Positions 34,728 through 42,801 of a DNA stretch of 64,000 nt are shown here, piece by piece; the stretch's first letter is position 1, and every line of letters begins with the position of its first letter. Source of the stretch: Desulfofundulus luciae (GTDB lineage Bacteria; Bacillota; Desulfotomaculia; Desulfotomaculales; Desulfovirgulaceae); assembly GCF_030813795.1 (NCBI RefSeq), contig NZ_JAUSUX010000008.1, positions 1 to 64,000 on the forward strand, read 5' to 3'. The notes beneath the pieces are model-generated. The model searched no databases and was not told the origin of the DNA. It was given only the letters and a program-made list of their open reading frames with translations. Made by a program: the position numbers and the translations under genes.

Positions 34728-35294
34728 ATGAAAAAAATTACGTTGATTACCTTGATGTTGTTTTCCACTGCCTCGTTAACGCTGGGGGGCCTGTACGGCT
34801 ACGTTGAATGGTACGGGCGAAAAACCCAGCCGCAAAAAGCCGATGTTATCATCGTGCTGGGCGCCGCCGTGTGGCCGAACGGCCCCAGTCCTGCTTTATT
34901 CGAACGAATCACCCTGGCAGAAAGGCTTTACCGTCAAGGGTACGCCCGGGCTATCATCACTACCGGCGGAGTGGGCCATTTAAACCCTACCCCCGAGGGG
35001 ACCGCGGCCAAGCAAACTATTATAGCGCTAGGTATACCTGCTGATATTGTTTATGCGGAGGTTTGCTCCCGGAACACGCGGGAAAACCTGATGGGTGCCC
35101 TTAAAATCATGCGGGAACATGGCTGGAACAGTGCCATTATTGTTACCCACGATTTTCACTTGCTCCGGGCCATGAAGGAAGCCCATCGGCTGGGAATTAA
35201 AGCTTACGGTGCCGGGGTTCATGAAACTGCCATGTTCAGACCGCCTATGGTATTTCGCGAGGCAATGGCCAACCTGGTTGCAACTTTCAAGTGA
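34728..35294 (+). CDS. YdcF/SanA-family (DUF218) envelope protein
   Basis: The 188-residue protein has an N-terminal membrane anchor or uncleaved signal (about residues 3-24) and an extracytoplasmic DUF218 domain. Conserved parts are KADVIIVLGAAVWPNGPSPALFERITLAERLYRQGYARAIITTGGVG, EGTAAKQTIIALGIPADIV, SRNTRENLMGALKIM and TSAIIVTHDFHLLRA-like IVTHDFHLLRAM. Members (SanA, ElyC, YdcF) act in envelope integrity or bind nucleotides; the biochemical activity is not settled. The ATG at 34728 follows GCGGAGGGG. Its 3' end overlaps the convergent PIN gene by 8 bases. Confidence 0.8.
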   Translation: MKKITLITLMLFSTASLTLGGLYGYVEWYGRKTQPQKADVIIVLGAAVWPNGPSPALFERITLAERLYRQGYARAIITTGGVGHLNPTPEGTAAKQTIIALGIPADIVYAEVCSRNTRENLMGALKIMREHGWNSAIIVTHDFHLLRAMKEAHRLGIKAYGAGVHETAMFRPPMVFREAMANLVATFK

Positions 35295-35835
35295 ACCGGC
35301 CGAGTTGAGGATGAAAAAAGGTACTGGAAGGCGAAAATTCCAGGATAAGGAGGCTATGGCGGAAGAAACGTGCCCGGTTGTTCAAAAAGTCGCGGGTAAG
35401 ACGGTAGTGTTCGGTGTCCTCGTATTCCACAGACCTCTCAAGGTTCAAGCCGGGTAACACCTTCCAGTTTATATACGAATAAATCTCGCTCTGCTTGCGG
35501 GCAAGCATCTGCGCGGCGATAACAGCATCGGTCCAATCGAGGTTCTTTTCTACGTAAAGTTGGAGGGCCTTTTGAGCCGTTTTCTTGCTCGAAAAGCGTA
35601 AGCTACGCAGGTTGAGAATGGGGATGAGCAGCTCACGGATCTGTTTCTTAGGTTGTTTATAAAATTTTTCCAGGGTCCAGATAATATCTGCCAGGACTAG
35701 GTCGGGCAACCAGACTTCTTCGGTACCGGCTTCAATCCGCTTCAATAGCTCAGCGCAACGGTTTGCCTGCTCCGGAACATCATTAGTCAGAAAGCGGAGG
35801 ATAACGTTAGCGTCGAGTGCGCGCACTTTTCTCAC
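35287..35835 (-). CDS. PIN-domain toxin of an AbrB-PIN pair
   Basis: The protein is about 182 residues from the GTG at 35835 (VRKVRALDANVILRFL). The first 137 residues are a VapC-like PIN domain with acidic positions in ALDANVILRFL, LADIIWTLEKFY (Asp where Glu is usual) and DWTDAVIAAQML. The fourth acidic position, normally in IYSYDxxF, is lost (IYSYINWKVLPG). A C-terminal extension of about 45 residues (YRLTRDFLNNRARFFRHSLL) is unusual and runs into the convergent YdcF gene, suggesting loss of the original stop. It overlaps the antitoxin gene by 29 bases. It may be a weakened or inactive RNase. Confidence 0.7.
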   Translation of the reverse strand: MRKVRALDANVILRFLTNDVPEQANRCAELLKRIEAGTEEVWLPDLVLADIIWTLEKFYKQPKKQIRELLIPILNLRSLRFSSKKTAQKALQLYVEKNLDWTDAVIAAQMLARKQSEIYSYINWKVLPGLNLERSVEYEDTEHYRLTRDFLNNRARFFRHSLLILEFSPSSTFFHPQLGRFT

Positions 35836-36058
35836 GGCTGCGTTCCTCCATTGCTTTATGGCGGGCGGCTTTGAAATCCTGCGGCGCTGAAACTTTAACG
35901 GCGCCTTTGAGTGTCTCGATTCCCCCTTCGGCGGGGAGAATCCGGGCGGCATCCTTCTCGACCACGAACCGGACGTGCGCCCCGGGACGGAGGTTCAAAA
36001 GTTTCCTGACCTCGGCAGGCAAAGTAATCTGGCCTTTTTTTGAAATCTTAGCGAACAC
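35807..36058 (-). CDS. AbrB/MazE-type antitoxin of the PIN pair
   Basis: The 83-residue protein has an N-terminal SpoVT/AbrB swapped-hairpin domain (FAKISKKGQITLPAEVRKLLNLRPGAHVRFVVEKDAARI, residues 2-41) that binds DNA and probably autorepresses. A charged C-terminal tail (KAARHKAMEERSREKSARTRR) would bind the toxin. It is immediately upstream of and overlaps the PIN gene, the normal antitoxin-first order. The ATG at 36058 is preceded by TGGAGGTAAA, a good ribosome-binding site. Confidence 0.8.
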   Translation of the reverse strand: MFAKISKKGQITLPAEVRKLLNLRPGAHVRFVVEKDAARILPAEGGIETLKGAVKVSAPQDFKAARHKAMEERSREKSARTRR

Positions 36059-36324
36059 TAAACTTTACCTCCATGAGACAAAAGGTTTACTTTTTGTGTA
36101 TTGTAAAGCAAAACCTCTAACTTATAAAGCATCTTCTAAATGAAGATCTGCCACTAGAACCACCCCATATCCCGCCAGCGGTGGCCGAAAAACCGACCAC
36201 ATTTGCCATTAACACCCTCAAGAGGCCTGCGGGTAAAAATCTCCCTTTTGGGGGATAGGCCCGCGAAAGCTGCCAGGTTATGCTGTGTCTTTACAGCCAT
36301 CCGTCTACCTGCCGGTCGCCATTT

Positions 36325-36576
36325 TTACCGGTCATGGAGATCGCCCCTGGTCCACGTGGCGTTTCCCTTCGTCGCCAGGTCAAACTCGTCCAGCATGGCC
36401 AGGTGGTACTCCTTTGCCCTGCGGTACTCGTCTTCCCTGCGCGTGAGTTCCTCGAGCAGGTAGGTGAGAAGACCGGAGAGCGGGGTCCCCCGCTTAATAG
36501 CGATATGTTTTGCCCGGCGCAGCACTTCCTTAGGTAGCGAAAGGGTAACATTCTGGTACTCCACATCCTCCACCAC
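36325..36576 (-). CDS. Orphan ribbon-helix-helix (CopG-like) antitoxin
   Basis: The 83-residue protein has a ribbon-helix-helix core (YQNVTLSLPKEVLRRAKHIAIKRGTPLSGLLTYLLEELTRREDEYRRA) and a C-terminal tail with LAMLDEFDLATKGNATWTRGDLHDR, as in DUF6364-type antitoxins that precede a PIN toxin. No PIN gene follows on the minus strand down to the AbrB gene, so it looks solitary. A 29-bp palindrome (36578-36606) abuts its start and is its likely autoregulatory operator. The start is one of several close GTG codons (36576 used); the palindrome leaves little room for a leader. Confidence 0.7.
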   Translation of the reverse strand: MVEDVEYQNVTLSLPKEVLRRAKHIAIKRGTPLSGLLTYLLEELTRREDEYRRAKEYHLAMLDEFDLATKGNATWTRGDLHDR

Positions 36577-36577
36577 T

Positions 36578-36606
36578 ACGTAACTAAGTGTATCACTTAG
36601 TTACGT
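36578..36606. promoter_or_regulatory. 29-bp perfect palindrome, operator of the RHH antitoxin gene
   Basis: The 13-bp arm ACGTAACTAAGTG (36578-36590) and its exact reverse complement (36594-36606) flank TAT. TAACTAAGTG-type half-sites suit binding of two ribbon-helix-helix dimers. It lies directly upstream of the antitoxin start. Confidence 0.75.
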
Positions 36607-36952
36607 GGTAAATCAAGTCGCCCGGCATAATTTCCCAGATCAGAGGGGTAGATGAAAAATCCCTGTTGCGGGTATTCCGTTCAGCATTGAAGGAAGTGCA
36701 GAGCTGTTACCTTTGTCATGACAACGGTGTGCTTATCCTTTTTGGCAAAATCCAGGGCCACTGGTACCACTTTTTCGATATCAACGGGAAAGCAGGTTTA
36801 CCGGGATGGCAGGGAGGGGGGTCAAGGGGTTGCGGACGGCCTGCAGGCCGGGGGATTAAAGAAAATTTAACCGGAAATTTGCTTTTCTTTTTTGGAAAAG
36901 TAATAATACCTTAAACTTGCTGCAATAAGCTTGTATTAAAAAGTTCGGGTGA
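36607..36952 (+). other. Non-coding stretch with 42-bp repeat copy
   Basis: Apart from the repeat at 36786-36827, the stretch has GGCCTGCAGGCC, a short palindrome near 36839, and AT-rich sequence before the GGDEF/EAL gene. An 82-codon frame (36666-36914) running through the repeat has no ribosome-binding site and no recognisable content. Confidence 0.5.
36786..36827 (+). repeat. 42-bp repeat, copy 2
   Basis: Near-identical to 34061-34102 (starts GGGAAAGCAGGTTTACCGGG; differs mainly within the AGGGATGGGGG run). Same orientation. Confidence 0.85.
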
Positions 36953-39289
36953 GTGGCCGTGATCTCCGGGATAATCAAGGGTTGGGAAGCCGCCTCCAGG
37001 TTCTTTTCTTTTCCCGGCGTTAAAAGAAGGACCATATTCCGGAACCACAGCCTGAAGGACCCCGGCCTGGCCGGAAAGGTTCGGGAAAACCTCCAGAAGT
37101 CAAGGCCGGTGGTGCTCCTTTATTTTGACCTGGTGAAATTCCACGAGGTGGAGCAGGTGAGCGGCTTTCAGGCTGCCTCGAAAATCCTGGCCATGTTTAA
37201 AAAAAGCCTGGAAAGAGAAATACCTGAAATTTTCCCCGGTATCGAAATCCTTGCCGTGGAAAATCTCTGGGGTGACGACTTTGTCGTCCTGATGGCGATG
37301 GAAGGCTGGCCGGAGCACGGTGAGCTGCAGAAAATAGCCGTCACTTCCCGCATCGGCATCAGGGAAAGGATAAAGCAGGAGTATTTGAAAATTACCGGTG
37401 GGGAACCGGACATCCACGTGGGGTACGCCGTCCTCAGTTTTAAGGCGGAAAACGTGGAGAGCCAGCTTTATACGGCGCTGCGCGAGGCCCAGGGGATGGC
37501 CAGGGGTTCCATCAGCCTGGAGACGGCCATGCTCTTATCCGAGTTCAGGGAAATTCTCGATCAGGCCCGGTTTGAGATCGTCTACCAGCCCATAGTTTCC
37601 CTGCGTTCCGGCGGTATCCTGGGCTGGGAGGCCCTGACCAGGGGGCCCCGGGAGAGCTATTTCCGCAGCCCCGATATTATTTTTTCATTTGCTGAGAAAG
37701 CCGGGCTGCTCTATCCCCTGGAAAGGGTCTGCCGCCGGCTGGCCCTGGAAAACCTCGGGGACCTGGGGCCGGACCAGAAGCTCTTCCTGAACATCCACCC
37801 CCGCACCATCAGCGACCCCCATTTCGTCAGGGGAGAGACCATGAGGCTGATCGGGGAGATGGGCCTCAAACCTTCCAGCATCGTGTTTGAAATTACCGAG
37901 CGGCACTGCATCAAGGACTTTCCCAATTTTAACAAAACCCTGGAACATTACCGCAGCCAGGGCTATATGGTGGCCGTGGACGATGCCGGCTCCGGATTTT
38001 CCTGCCTGCAGTCCATTGCGGAAATCAGGCCCGACTTCATTAAAATAGACATGTCCCTGGTCAGGGACATCAACCTTAACTCTACCAAGAGGGCCCTGCT
38101 GGAAACATTTATAACCTTTGCCGAAAAAATCGGCTGTGCCATTATTGCCGAGGGCATAGAAACCGGGGAAGAACTGACCACCCTTGCCAGTATCGGCGCC
38201 CACTACGGCCAGGGCTACTTCCTGGGGAGGCCGGTATTCCCGAAAGCCTACCTGGATGAGACTGTGGAGGTTAAAGTGCTCCGGCTGGCTTCCGGCCGGC
38301 GCAACAGGGCCTGGAAGCATGCCTTCCCGGTAGGAGAAATCACGGAAAACGCCGTAAGTGTCCGCAAAGACTGTCTGGTTCGCGAAGTTAAAAAAATACT
38401 GGAAGAAAATGACCTGCTTGATGGAGTGGTGGTGGTAGAAGAGGGAAAACCCGTGGGGTTGGTGATGCGCTACCGCCTGGACCGCTACCTGGGGATACAG
38501 TACGGGGTACCCCTGTATTTCGAGCGCCCGATAACATCGCTGATGGACACTTCCCCCCTGGTGGTGGAGGAAGACACTCCCATTGAAATAGTCTCCCAGG
38601 TTGCCATGAACCGGAACAGGCTCAAGCTCTACGACTATATCTTTGTTACAAGAAATCAGATGTTAAAAGGGGTTGTATCGGTCCAGACTTTACTTGATAC
38701 CATGACCAGAATCCGGCTGGAAATGGCCAGGGGCGCCAACCCGCTGACCGGATTGCCGGGGAATATAGCCATCGAGCAGGAACTGTCCAGGCGGGCCAGG
38801 GAAAATGAGGACTGCGCGGTGATCTACCTGGACCTGGACCATTTCAAGTCTTATAACGACAGGTACGGCTTTGAAAGCGGTGACCGGGTGATTTTGTTTA
38901 CCGCCGCTCTCCTGAGCAGTGTCGTAAAAAAGTTCGGCGCCAGAAATGATTTCATCGGCCACATCGGGGGCGATGACTTTATCATCATAACCGTTCCGGA
39001 AAAGGCAGAGATTTTATGCGCAAAAATTGCGCGGTATTTCGACCGGCTGATCCGCCGCTTTTACGACCCGGAGGACCGTGCGGCGGGAGGAATACGCGGC
39101 TGCGACCGGAGCGGCGGGGAGACTTTTTTCCCTTTAATTTCTATATCCATGGCCATTGTTGAATGCACTGGCCGCGATTGCCTGTACGACCAGAAAAAAT
39201 TTTCGGAAAAGGCGGCTCAGCTCAAACGCTACGCCAAGTCCCTGCCGGGTAGCGTTTACGTAAAAGACCGCAGGTCCAGGGTTGATTAA
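36953..39289 (+). CDS. GGDEF-like / EAL / CBS pair / GGDEF c-di-GMP protein
   Basis: The 778-residue soluble protein has four parts. Residues 50-165 form a GGDEF-like fold with the degenerate signature LWGDDF (107-110). Residues 195-430 are an EAL domain with the catalytic set apparently complete: WEAL (Glu226), Asn280, Glu313, Asp343-Asp344, Lys364, Glu400, Gln420. Residues 450-590 are a CBS pair (DGVVVVEEGKPVGLVMR, SLMDTSPLVVEEDTPIEIVS). Residues 598-750 are a second GGDEF domain with GGDDF (672-676) and LTGLPGN. It should hydrolyse c-di-GMP. The C-terminal GGDDF may still be active, since Asp can replace Glu only with reduced activity, or may bind GTP. The GTG at 36953 lacks a strong ribosome-binding site. 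Confidence 0.9.
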   Translation: MAVISGIIKGWEAASRFFSFPGVKRRTIFRNHSLKDPGLAGKVRENLQKSRPVVLLYFDLVKFHEVEQVSGFQAASKILAMFKKSLEREIPEIFPGIEILAVENLWGDDFVVLMAMEGWPEHGELQKIAVTSRIGIRERIKQEYLKITGGEPDIHVGYAVLSFKAENVESQLYTALREAQGMARGSISLETAMLLSEFREILDQARFEIVYQPIVSLRSGGILGWEALTRGPRESYFRSPDIIFSFAEKAGLLYPLERVCRRLALENLGDLGPDQKLFLNIHPRTISDPHFVRGETMRLIGEMGLKPSSIVFEITERHCIKDFPNFNKTLEHYRSQGYMVAVDDAGSGFSCLQSIAEIRPDFIKIDMSLVRDINLNSTKRALLETFITFAEKIGCAIIAEGIETGEELTTLASIGAHYGQGYFLGRPVFPKAYLDETVEVKVLRLASGRRNRAWKHAFPVGEITENAVSVRKDCLVREVKKILEENDLLDGVVVVEEGKPVGLVMRYRLDRYLGIQYGVPLYFERPITSLMDTSPLVVEEDTPIEIVSQVAMNRNRLKLYDYIFVTRNQMLKGVVSVQTLLDTMTRIRLEMARGANPLTGLPGNIAIEQELSRRARENEDCAVIYLDLDHFKSYNDRYGFESGDRVILFTAALLSSVVKKFGARNDFIGHIGGDDFIIITVPEKAEILCAKIARYFDRLIRRFYDPEDRAAGGIRGCDRSGGETFFPLISISMAIVECTGRDCLYDQKKFSEKAAQLKRYAKSLPGSVYVKDRRSRVD

Positions 39290-39596
39290 GAAAAACTGCC
39301 GTCCGAAGCCCTGCAGGCCAGGGAAATGCCGCAACCCCAGGAGAAATGACCGGCAGGTGAGTTGTATGGGCCTTTTCTTGTGCCCATCATTGCATCCCGG
39401 AGTAGTGCGGCGTACCGCAGATGAATGTCCCTGCCCGGGCAGGGCCGGACGGCACTCCTTTGCCGGGCTCCGGAGCGTCTTTGCCGCCGTGGACGAAGAG
39501 TACTTACGGTCAGAGGAAATGTGCCGTCCGGCGTCAAAATCTCGATTAACCTGGGGTGCGGCAATCGATCGATTATCCCCGCTGATCCATCACTAG
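39290..39596. other. Non-coding stretch with decayed sequence
   Basis: The stretch has GC-rich local hairpins, for example around CCCTGCCCGGGCAGGG near 39433, and several short frames without ribosome-binding sites. It probably includes the decayed 5' part of the PadR-like gene whose tail follows. Confidence 0.4.
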
Positions 39597-39737
39597 GCGG
39601 ACCTTACCGGAGCGCGTGAGAACGCCCGCTACTGGTCCTTTACCCTGGAATTCGGCCGCCGCTTCGCCCGGATGGCCGTCGATTGGTGCGACGCCGCCCT
39701 GGCCGCGGTCATGCAGGAGGACGAGGCCCATGGGTAA
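39597..39737 (+). pseudogene. C-terminal remnant of a PadR-like regulator
   Basis: After a stop at 39594-39596 the frame encodes about 46 residues (ADLTGARENARYWSFTLEFGRRFARMAVDWCDAALAAVMQEDEAHG). This resembles the C-terminal helical dimerisation segment of PadR-family regulators. The winged-helix part is missing. It overlaps the start of the flavoprotein gene by 8 bases, so the original pair was probably a coupled regulator-enzyme operon. Confidence 0.45.
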
Positions 39738-41829
39738 GAAAATACCCGGCACGGTCTGGATTTTCATCGGCTTTATCCCCTGGATCCTGTACTGGGCGCT
39801 CTCGGGTCCCGGCCTATGGACGGAGGCGGTGACGGCCGGCCTGACCGCCGCGCTGGTCTTAAACGCCTACCGCTTCCAGCAGCGGCAGGTCAAGACGATG
39901 GAGCTGGTGACGCTTGCTTTTTTTGTTGCCCATTTTGCGGTGACCGTCGTCCTTGGTTCCCCACTTTTTAAGACCTGCAGTGCCGTGCTGGCCGGCGCTG
40001 CCCTGGCGGTGATGGCCTGGGGGACGCTCCTTGCCGGTTCGCCATTCACCTACCAGTACGCCTGCGAGGACTGGCCGCGCGAATACTGGCGCCATCCCCT
40101 CTTTTACCGCACCAACGCCCTGATTACGGCAGTCTGGGGCGCGATTTTCACCTTCAACGCCGCGCTGGGTGTGCTGGCGCTTGCCTGGCCGGAGGCCCGC
40201 CTCTGGCTCACCGTGGTCGTCCCCAACGCCGCCATCGGGGCCGGCATCGCTTTTTCCCTTTTCTTCCCCACCTGGTACCCCAGGCACATTCTGGCGCGGG
40301 AAATAGCTGCCCGCGAGCCGTACCGGTGGCCGGACCCGGTCTTCGGCCCCACACGGCCGGCCGGTGAAGCCGAACACGACGTCATCGTCGTAGGCGCCGG
40401 CATCGGCGGCCTTACGGCGGCGGCCCTCCTGGCGCGGCGGGGCCTGAAAGTGCTGGTGGCAGAGCAGCACCACCGGCCGGGCGGCTTCTGCACCTCGTGG
40501 GAGCGGCACGTGCGGCGGGACGGCGAGCGGCTGCGCTACGTCTTCGACGCGGGGGTGCACGACATCAGCGGGCTGGGGCCGCGCGGCCCGTTGACCAATC
40601 TTTTGCGCCGGCTGGAAATCGGCGACCGGCTGGAATGGCGGCGGGTGGGCCACGAATACGTGCTGCCCGGCTTCCGGCTCAAGGTGCCCGGCACGGCAGA
40701 GGAACTGGTCAGGGCTCTGCAGGCGCGCTTTCCCGCGGAACGGGAGGCTATAGCTGCCTTTTTCGCCGAGATGGAGGGCATCTACCGCGACCTCTACGCC
40801 GGCGTGGAGCGCACCGGCGGCGTGCCGTGCCCGCCGCGCACGCCGGGGGAGATGCTGGCCTACCCGCGCACCCACCCGTATGCCTTCCGCTGGATGGACC
40901 TTCCCTATACGGTCATGCTGGAGCGGTTTTTCCAGAATGCATCTCTGAAACGGTTCCTGCTCCTCCTGACGGGCTACCTGGGCGACCGGCCGGAAGCACT
41001 CACCGCCGCCCAGATGGCCCCCCTTTTCGGCTACTACTTCGACGGCGGCTACTACCCTGTGGGTGGCTCCCAGGCCCTTGCCGACGTGCTGGCAGACGTG
41101 ATCGAGGCGCACGGCGGCCGGGTACTCCTGCGCGCACCCGTAGAGCGCATCCTCATCGAAGGAGGCCGGGCCGCGGGCGTAATCCTGGCCGGCGGACAAG
41201 TACACCGTGCCGGGGCCGTCATCGCAGGCGCCGACGTCCGCAAGACCTTCCTGGAACTGGTGGGGCGGGAACATCTACTGCCCGACTTTGTGCGACGCAT
41301 TGAAGACCTGGAATTCTCTACTTCGGCTTTTGCGGTCTTCCTGGGCGTCGACTTCGTACCGGACCTGGAGCCGGTCACCCTGGTTCACACCGTAGACGGC
41401 CGGGGGCTTGGCATAATGACTCCCTCCAGGGTCGATCCCGGCCTGGCGCCGCCCGGACATGCCGCCATCACCCTGCTGACCCTGGTTCCCCGGGCGGAGG
41501 CAACAACCTGGGACCGCCGGATGCCCGGCTATGCCCGGCGCAAAAGAGAGTTCGGCGACGCGCTGATCGCCCTGGCCGAACGGGTGCTGCCCGGCCTGCG
41601 GGAGCACATCGTCTTCCGGGAGGAGGCCAGCCCGGCCACGTTCGCCCGCTATGCCCGGACGACGGGCGGCGCCATCTACGGTCCCGCCGCCGGTCAGTGG
41701 CGGCCGCCGGCCAAAAGCCCCGTGGAGCGGCTCTACCTGGCCGGCGCCGGCGTTTTTCCGGGGGCGGGCATCGAGGCGGTGGTCATCTCCGGCACCCTGG
41801 CTGCCGACGCCGTTAATCCGGAAAGGTAA
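39730..41829 (+). CDS. Membrane domain fused to a phytoene-desaturase-like flavoprotein
   Basis: The 699-residue protein begins with about six hydrophobic helices (residues 8-180). An FAD-binding amine-oxidase/CrtI-type oxidoreductase domain follows, with DVIVVGAGIGGLTAAALLARRGLKVLVAEQHHRPGGFCTSW at about 217-257, a central PVGGSQALADVLADVIEAHGGRVLLRAPVERILIEGGRAAGV, and the C-terminal FAD loop YLAGAGVFPGAGIEAVVISG near 675. CrtI relatives desaturate or isomerise polyprenoid chains; the membrane part would place it at lipid substrates. No crt synthase genes are nearby. The ATG at 39730 follows CAGGAGGACGAGG; a frame open to 39616 would be read in the PadR remnant's region. The membrane fusion is unusual. 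Confidence 0.75.
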   Translation: MGKKIPGTVWIFIGFIPWILYWALSGPGLWTEAVTAGLTAALVLNAYRFQQRQVKTMELVTLAFFVAHFAVTVVLGSPLFKTCSAVLAGAALAVMAWGTLLAGSPFTYQYACEDWPREYWRHPLFYRTNALITAVWGAIFTFNAALGVLALAWPEARLWLTVVVPNAAIGAGIAFSLFFPTWYPRHILAREIAAREPYRWPDPVFGPTRPAGEAEHDVIVVGAGIGGLTAAALLARRGLKVLVAEQHHRPGGFCTSWERHVRRDGERLRYVFDAGVHDISGLGPRGPLTNLLRRLEIGDRLEWRRVGHEYVLPGFRLKVPGTAEELVRALQARFPAEREAIAAFFAEMEGIYRDLYAGVERTGGVPCPPRTPGEMLAYPRTHPYAFRWMDLPYTVMLERFFQNASLKRFLLLLTGYLGDRPEALTAAQMAPLFGYYFDGGYYPVGGSQALADVLADVIEAHGGRVLLRAPVERILIEGGRAAGVILAGGQVHRAGAVIAGADVRKTFLELVGREHLLPDFVRRIEDLEFSTSAFAVFLGVDFVPDLEPVTLVHTVDGRGLGIMTPSRVDPGLAPPGHAAITLLTLVPRAEATTWDRRMPGYARRKREFGDALIALAERVLPGLREHIVFREEASPATFARYARTTGGAIYGPAAGQWRPPAKSPVERLYLAGAGVFPGAGIEAVVISGTLAADAVNPER

Positions 41830-41877
41830 ATTAACAATTTAAACGAGGGGGCAACCCTGGCGATTCGAGGTGGGGAT

Positions 41878-42219
41878 ATGTTTGCCAGGAGTCCTGCTAG
41901 CTCATCCTTAGTTCTTATTGAACCAGAAAATGCCTATTGGTACATAACGAAGGATATTAGAAACAGACGCCAAGTGCGGGCCGTGTTTCATTTAAGCGGG
42001 CAGCCCTACAACCTTGTGGTGACCGATCCATACTGCCATGGACGTCTTAGAAATTTGCCCCCTGGTTGCTACCCGTTTTACGAAGCCCCTGGACTAAAGC
42101 AGGATGACAAAATTTTATTTACAATTAGTCTGGGTGAACCGTTTGAATGGGACAATTGTTGCTACAAGCTCGTTGCTGGCGTGATCGTTTTACCCCGCCA
42201 CTGGAGGAATCGGCTTTGA
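41878..42219 (+). CDS. Dual OB-domain protein, probably N-terminally shortened
   Basis: The 113-residue product contains the second half of dual OB-domain proteins: YWYITKDIRNRRQVRAVFHLSGQPYNLVVTDPYC, LRNLPPGCYP and ILFTISLGEPFEWDNCCYKLVAGVIVL. Family members often accompany helicase or nuclease genes in defence loci and have a Cys-rich first OB domain, which is missing here. The ATG at 41878 follows GGTGGGG. It is followed at once by a helicase-like fragment, overlapping it by 4 bases. Probably a relic. Confidence 0.55.
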   Translation: MFARSPASSSLVLIEPENAYWYITKDIRNRRQVRAVFHLSGQPYNLVVTDPYCHGRLRNLPPGCYPFYEAPGLKQDDKILFTISLGEPFEWDNCCYKLVAGVIVLPRHWRNRL

Positions 42220-42401
42220 GATCAGGCGACTGGGCCTACCTCCAGAACCTCAACCAACCCTGTCGCATCCTCGAAATGGAAATGCTCTGGGGTGTGACTT
42301 TTTACCGCGTCTGGCTGCCCGTTGAGGACGCTTTGTACGCGTGCGGGCTACTACCGGTAACGGAGGTGAATCCGGATGCCGGTACAGGTGAATATTCATG
42401 A
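42216..42401 (+). pseudogene. N-terminal fragment of a DrmD-type (DISARM/SNF2) helicase
   Basis: From a TTG at 42216 the frame reads LRSGDWAYLQNLNQPCRILEMEMLWGVTFYRVWLPVEDA, which resembles the short N-terminal domain of SNF2-type helicases such as DrmD. The family normally continues with VVRVRADRL, and here a one-base loss gives LYACGLLPV before the frame runs out after 61 codons. No helicase motifs follow. With the dual OB gene it points to a degraded defence locus. Family assignment is by pattern memory. Confidence 0.5.
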
Positions 42402-42612
42402 GGCAAAAACCCATTTTTCCAGGCTTTTGGCGCGGGTAAAGGAAGGCGAGGAGGTTGTGATTGCAAAAGCCGGCAAGCCAGTAGCCCGTTTGGTTCCAGT
42501 AACGGAGCGGCCGGCCCGGCGCGTTCCCGGCAGCGCAAAAGGGAGAGTCGGTATCAGCACAGATTTTAATGAGCCACTTCCCGAGAATATTTTAGAGGCG
42601 TTTGAAAAGTAA
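42376..42612 (+). CDS. Phd/YefM-family antitoxin
   Basis: The 78-residue protein matches the Phd/YefM antitoxin: VNIHEAKTHFSRLLARVKEGEEVVIAKAGKPVARLVPV (residues 4-41) is the dimerising DNA-binding fold, and the tail (ISTDFNEPLPENILEAFEK) is the usual toxin-binding, DFNxPLP type. A PIN toxin should follow; only its C-terminal half remains. The ATG at 42376 follows ACGGAGGTGAATCC, a good site. The gene overlaps the helicase fragment by 26 bases. Confidence 0.8.
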   Translation: MPVQVNIHEAKTHFSRLLARVKEGEEVVIAKAGKPVARLVPVTERPARRVPGSAKGRVGISTDFNEPLPENILEAFEK

Positions 42613-42801
42613 CAACTTGCCGTAAATGCCGTTGAACCCCTGGCTGTTTCGATGCGCCACGCCCTCCACGTTTATACCCTCCCGGATTTCCACCGGAACC
42701 CTTTTGACCGCCTTCTGATTGCCCAGGCTCAGTTAGAAAATCTGCCCATTATAACTGCGGATCCCCAAATTGCCTGTTATCCGGTAGAGGTTGTTTGGTG
42801 A
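42613..42801 (+). pseudogene. C-terminal half of the partner PIN toxin
   Basis: In the same frame as the antitoxin and right after its TAA, the sequence encodes 62 residues ending TLPDFHRNPFDRLLIAQAQ...LPIITADPQIACYPVEVVW. This is the usual C-terminal half of PIN toxins that pair with Phd. The N-terminal half with the first Asp (LLDTHxLLW) is gone, so the toxin cannot be active. Confidence 0.7.

Noticed and set aside
36666-36914. An 82-codon frame containing the 42-bp repeat
   Set aside because: No ribosome-binding site; the content is the repeat and its flanks.
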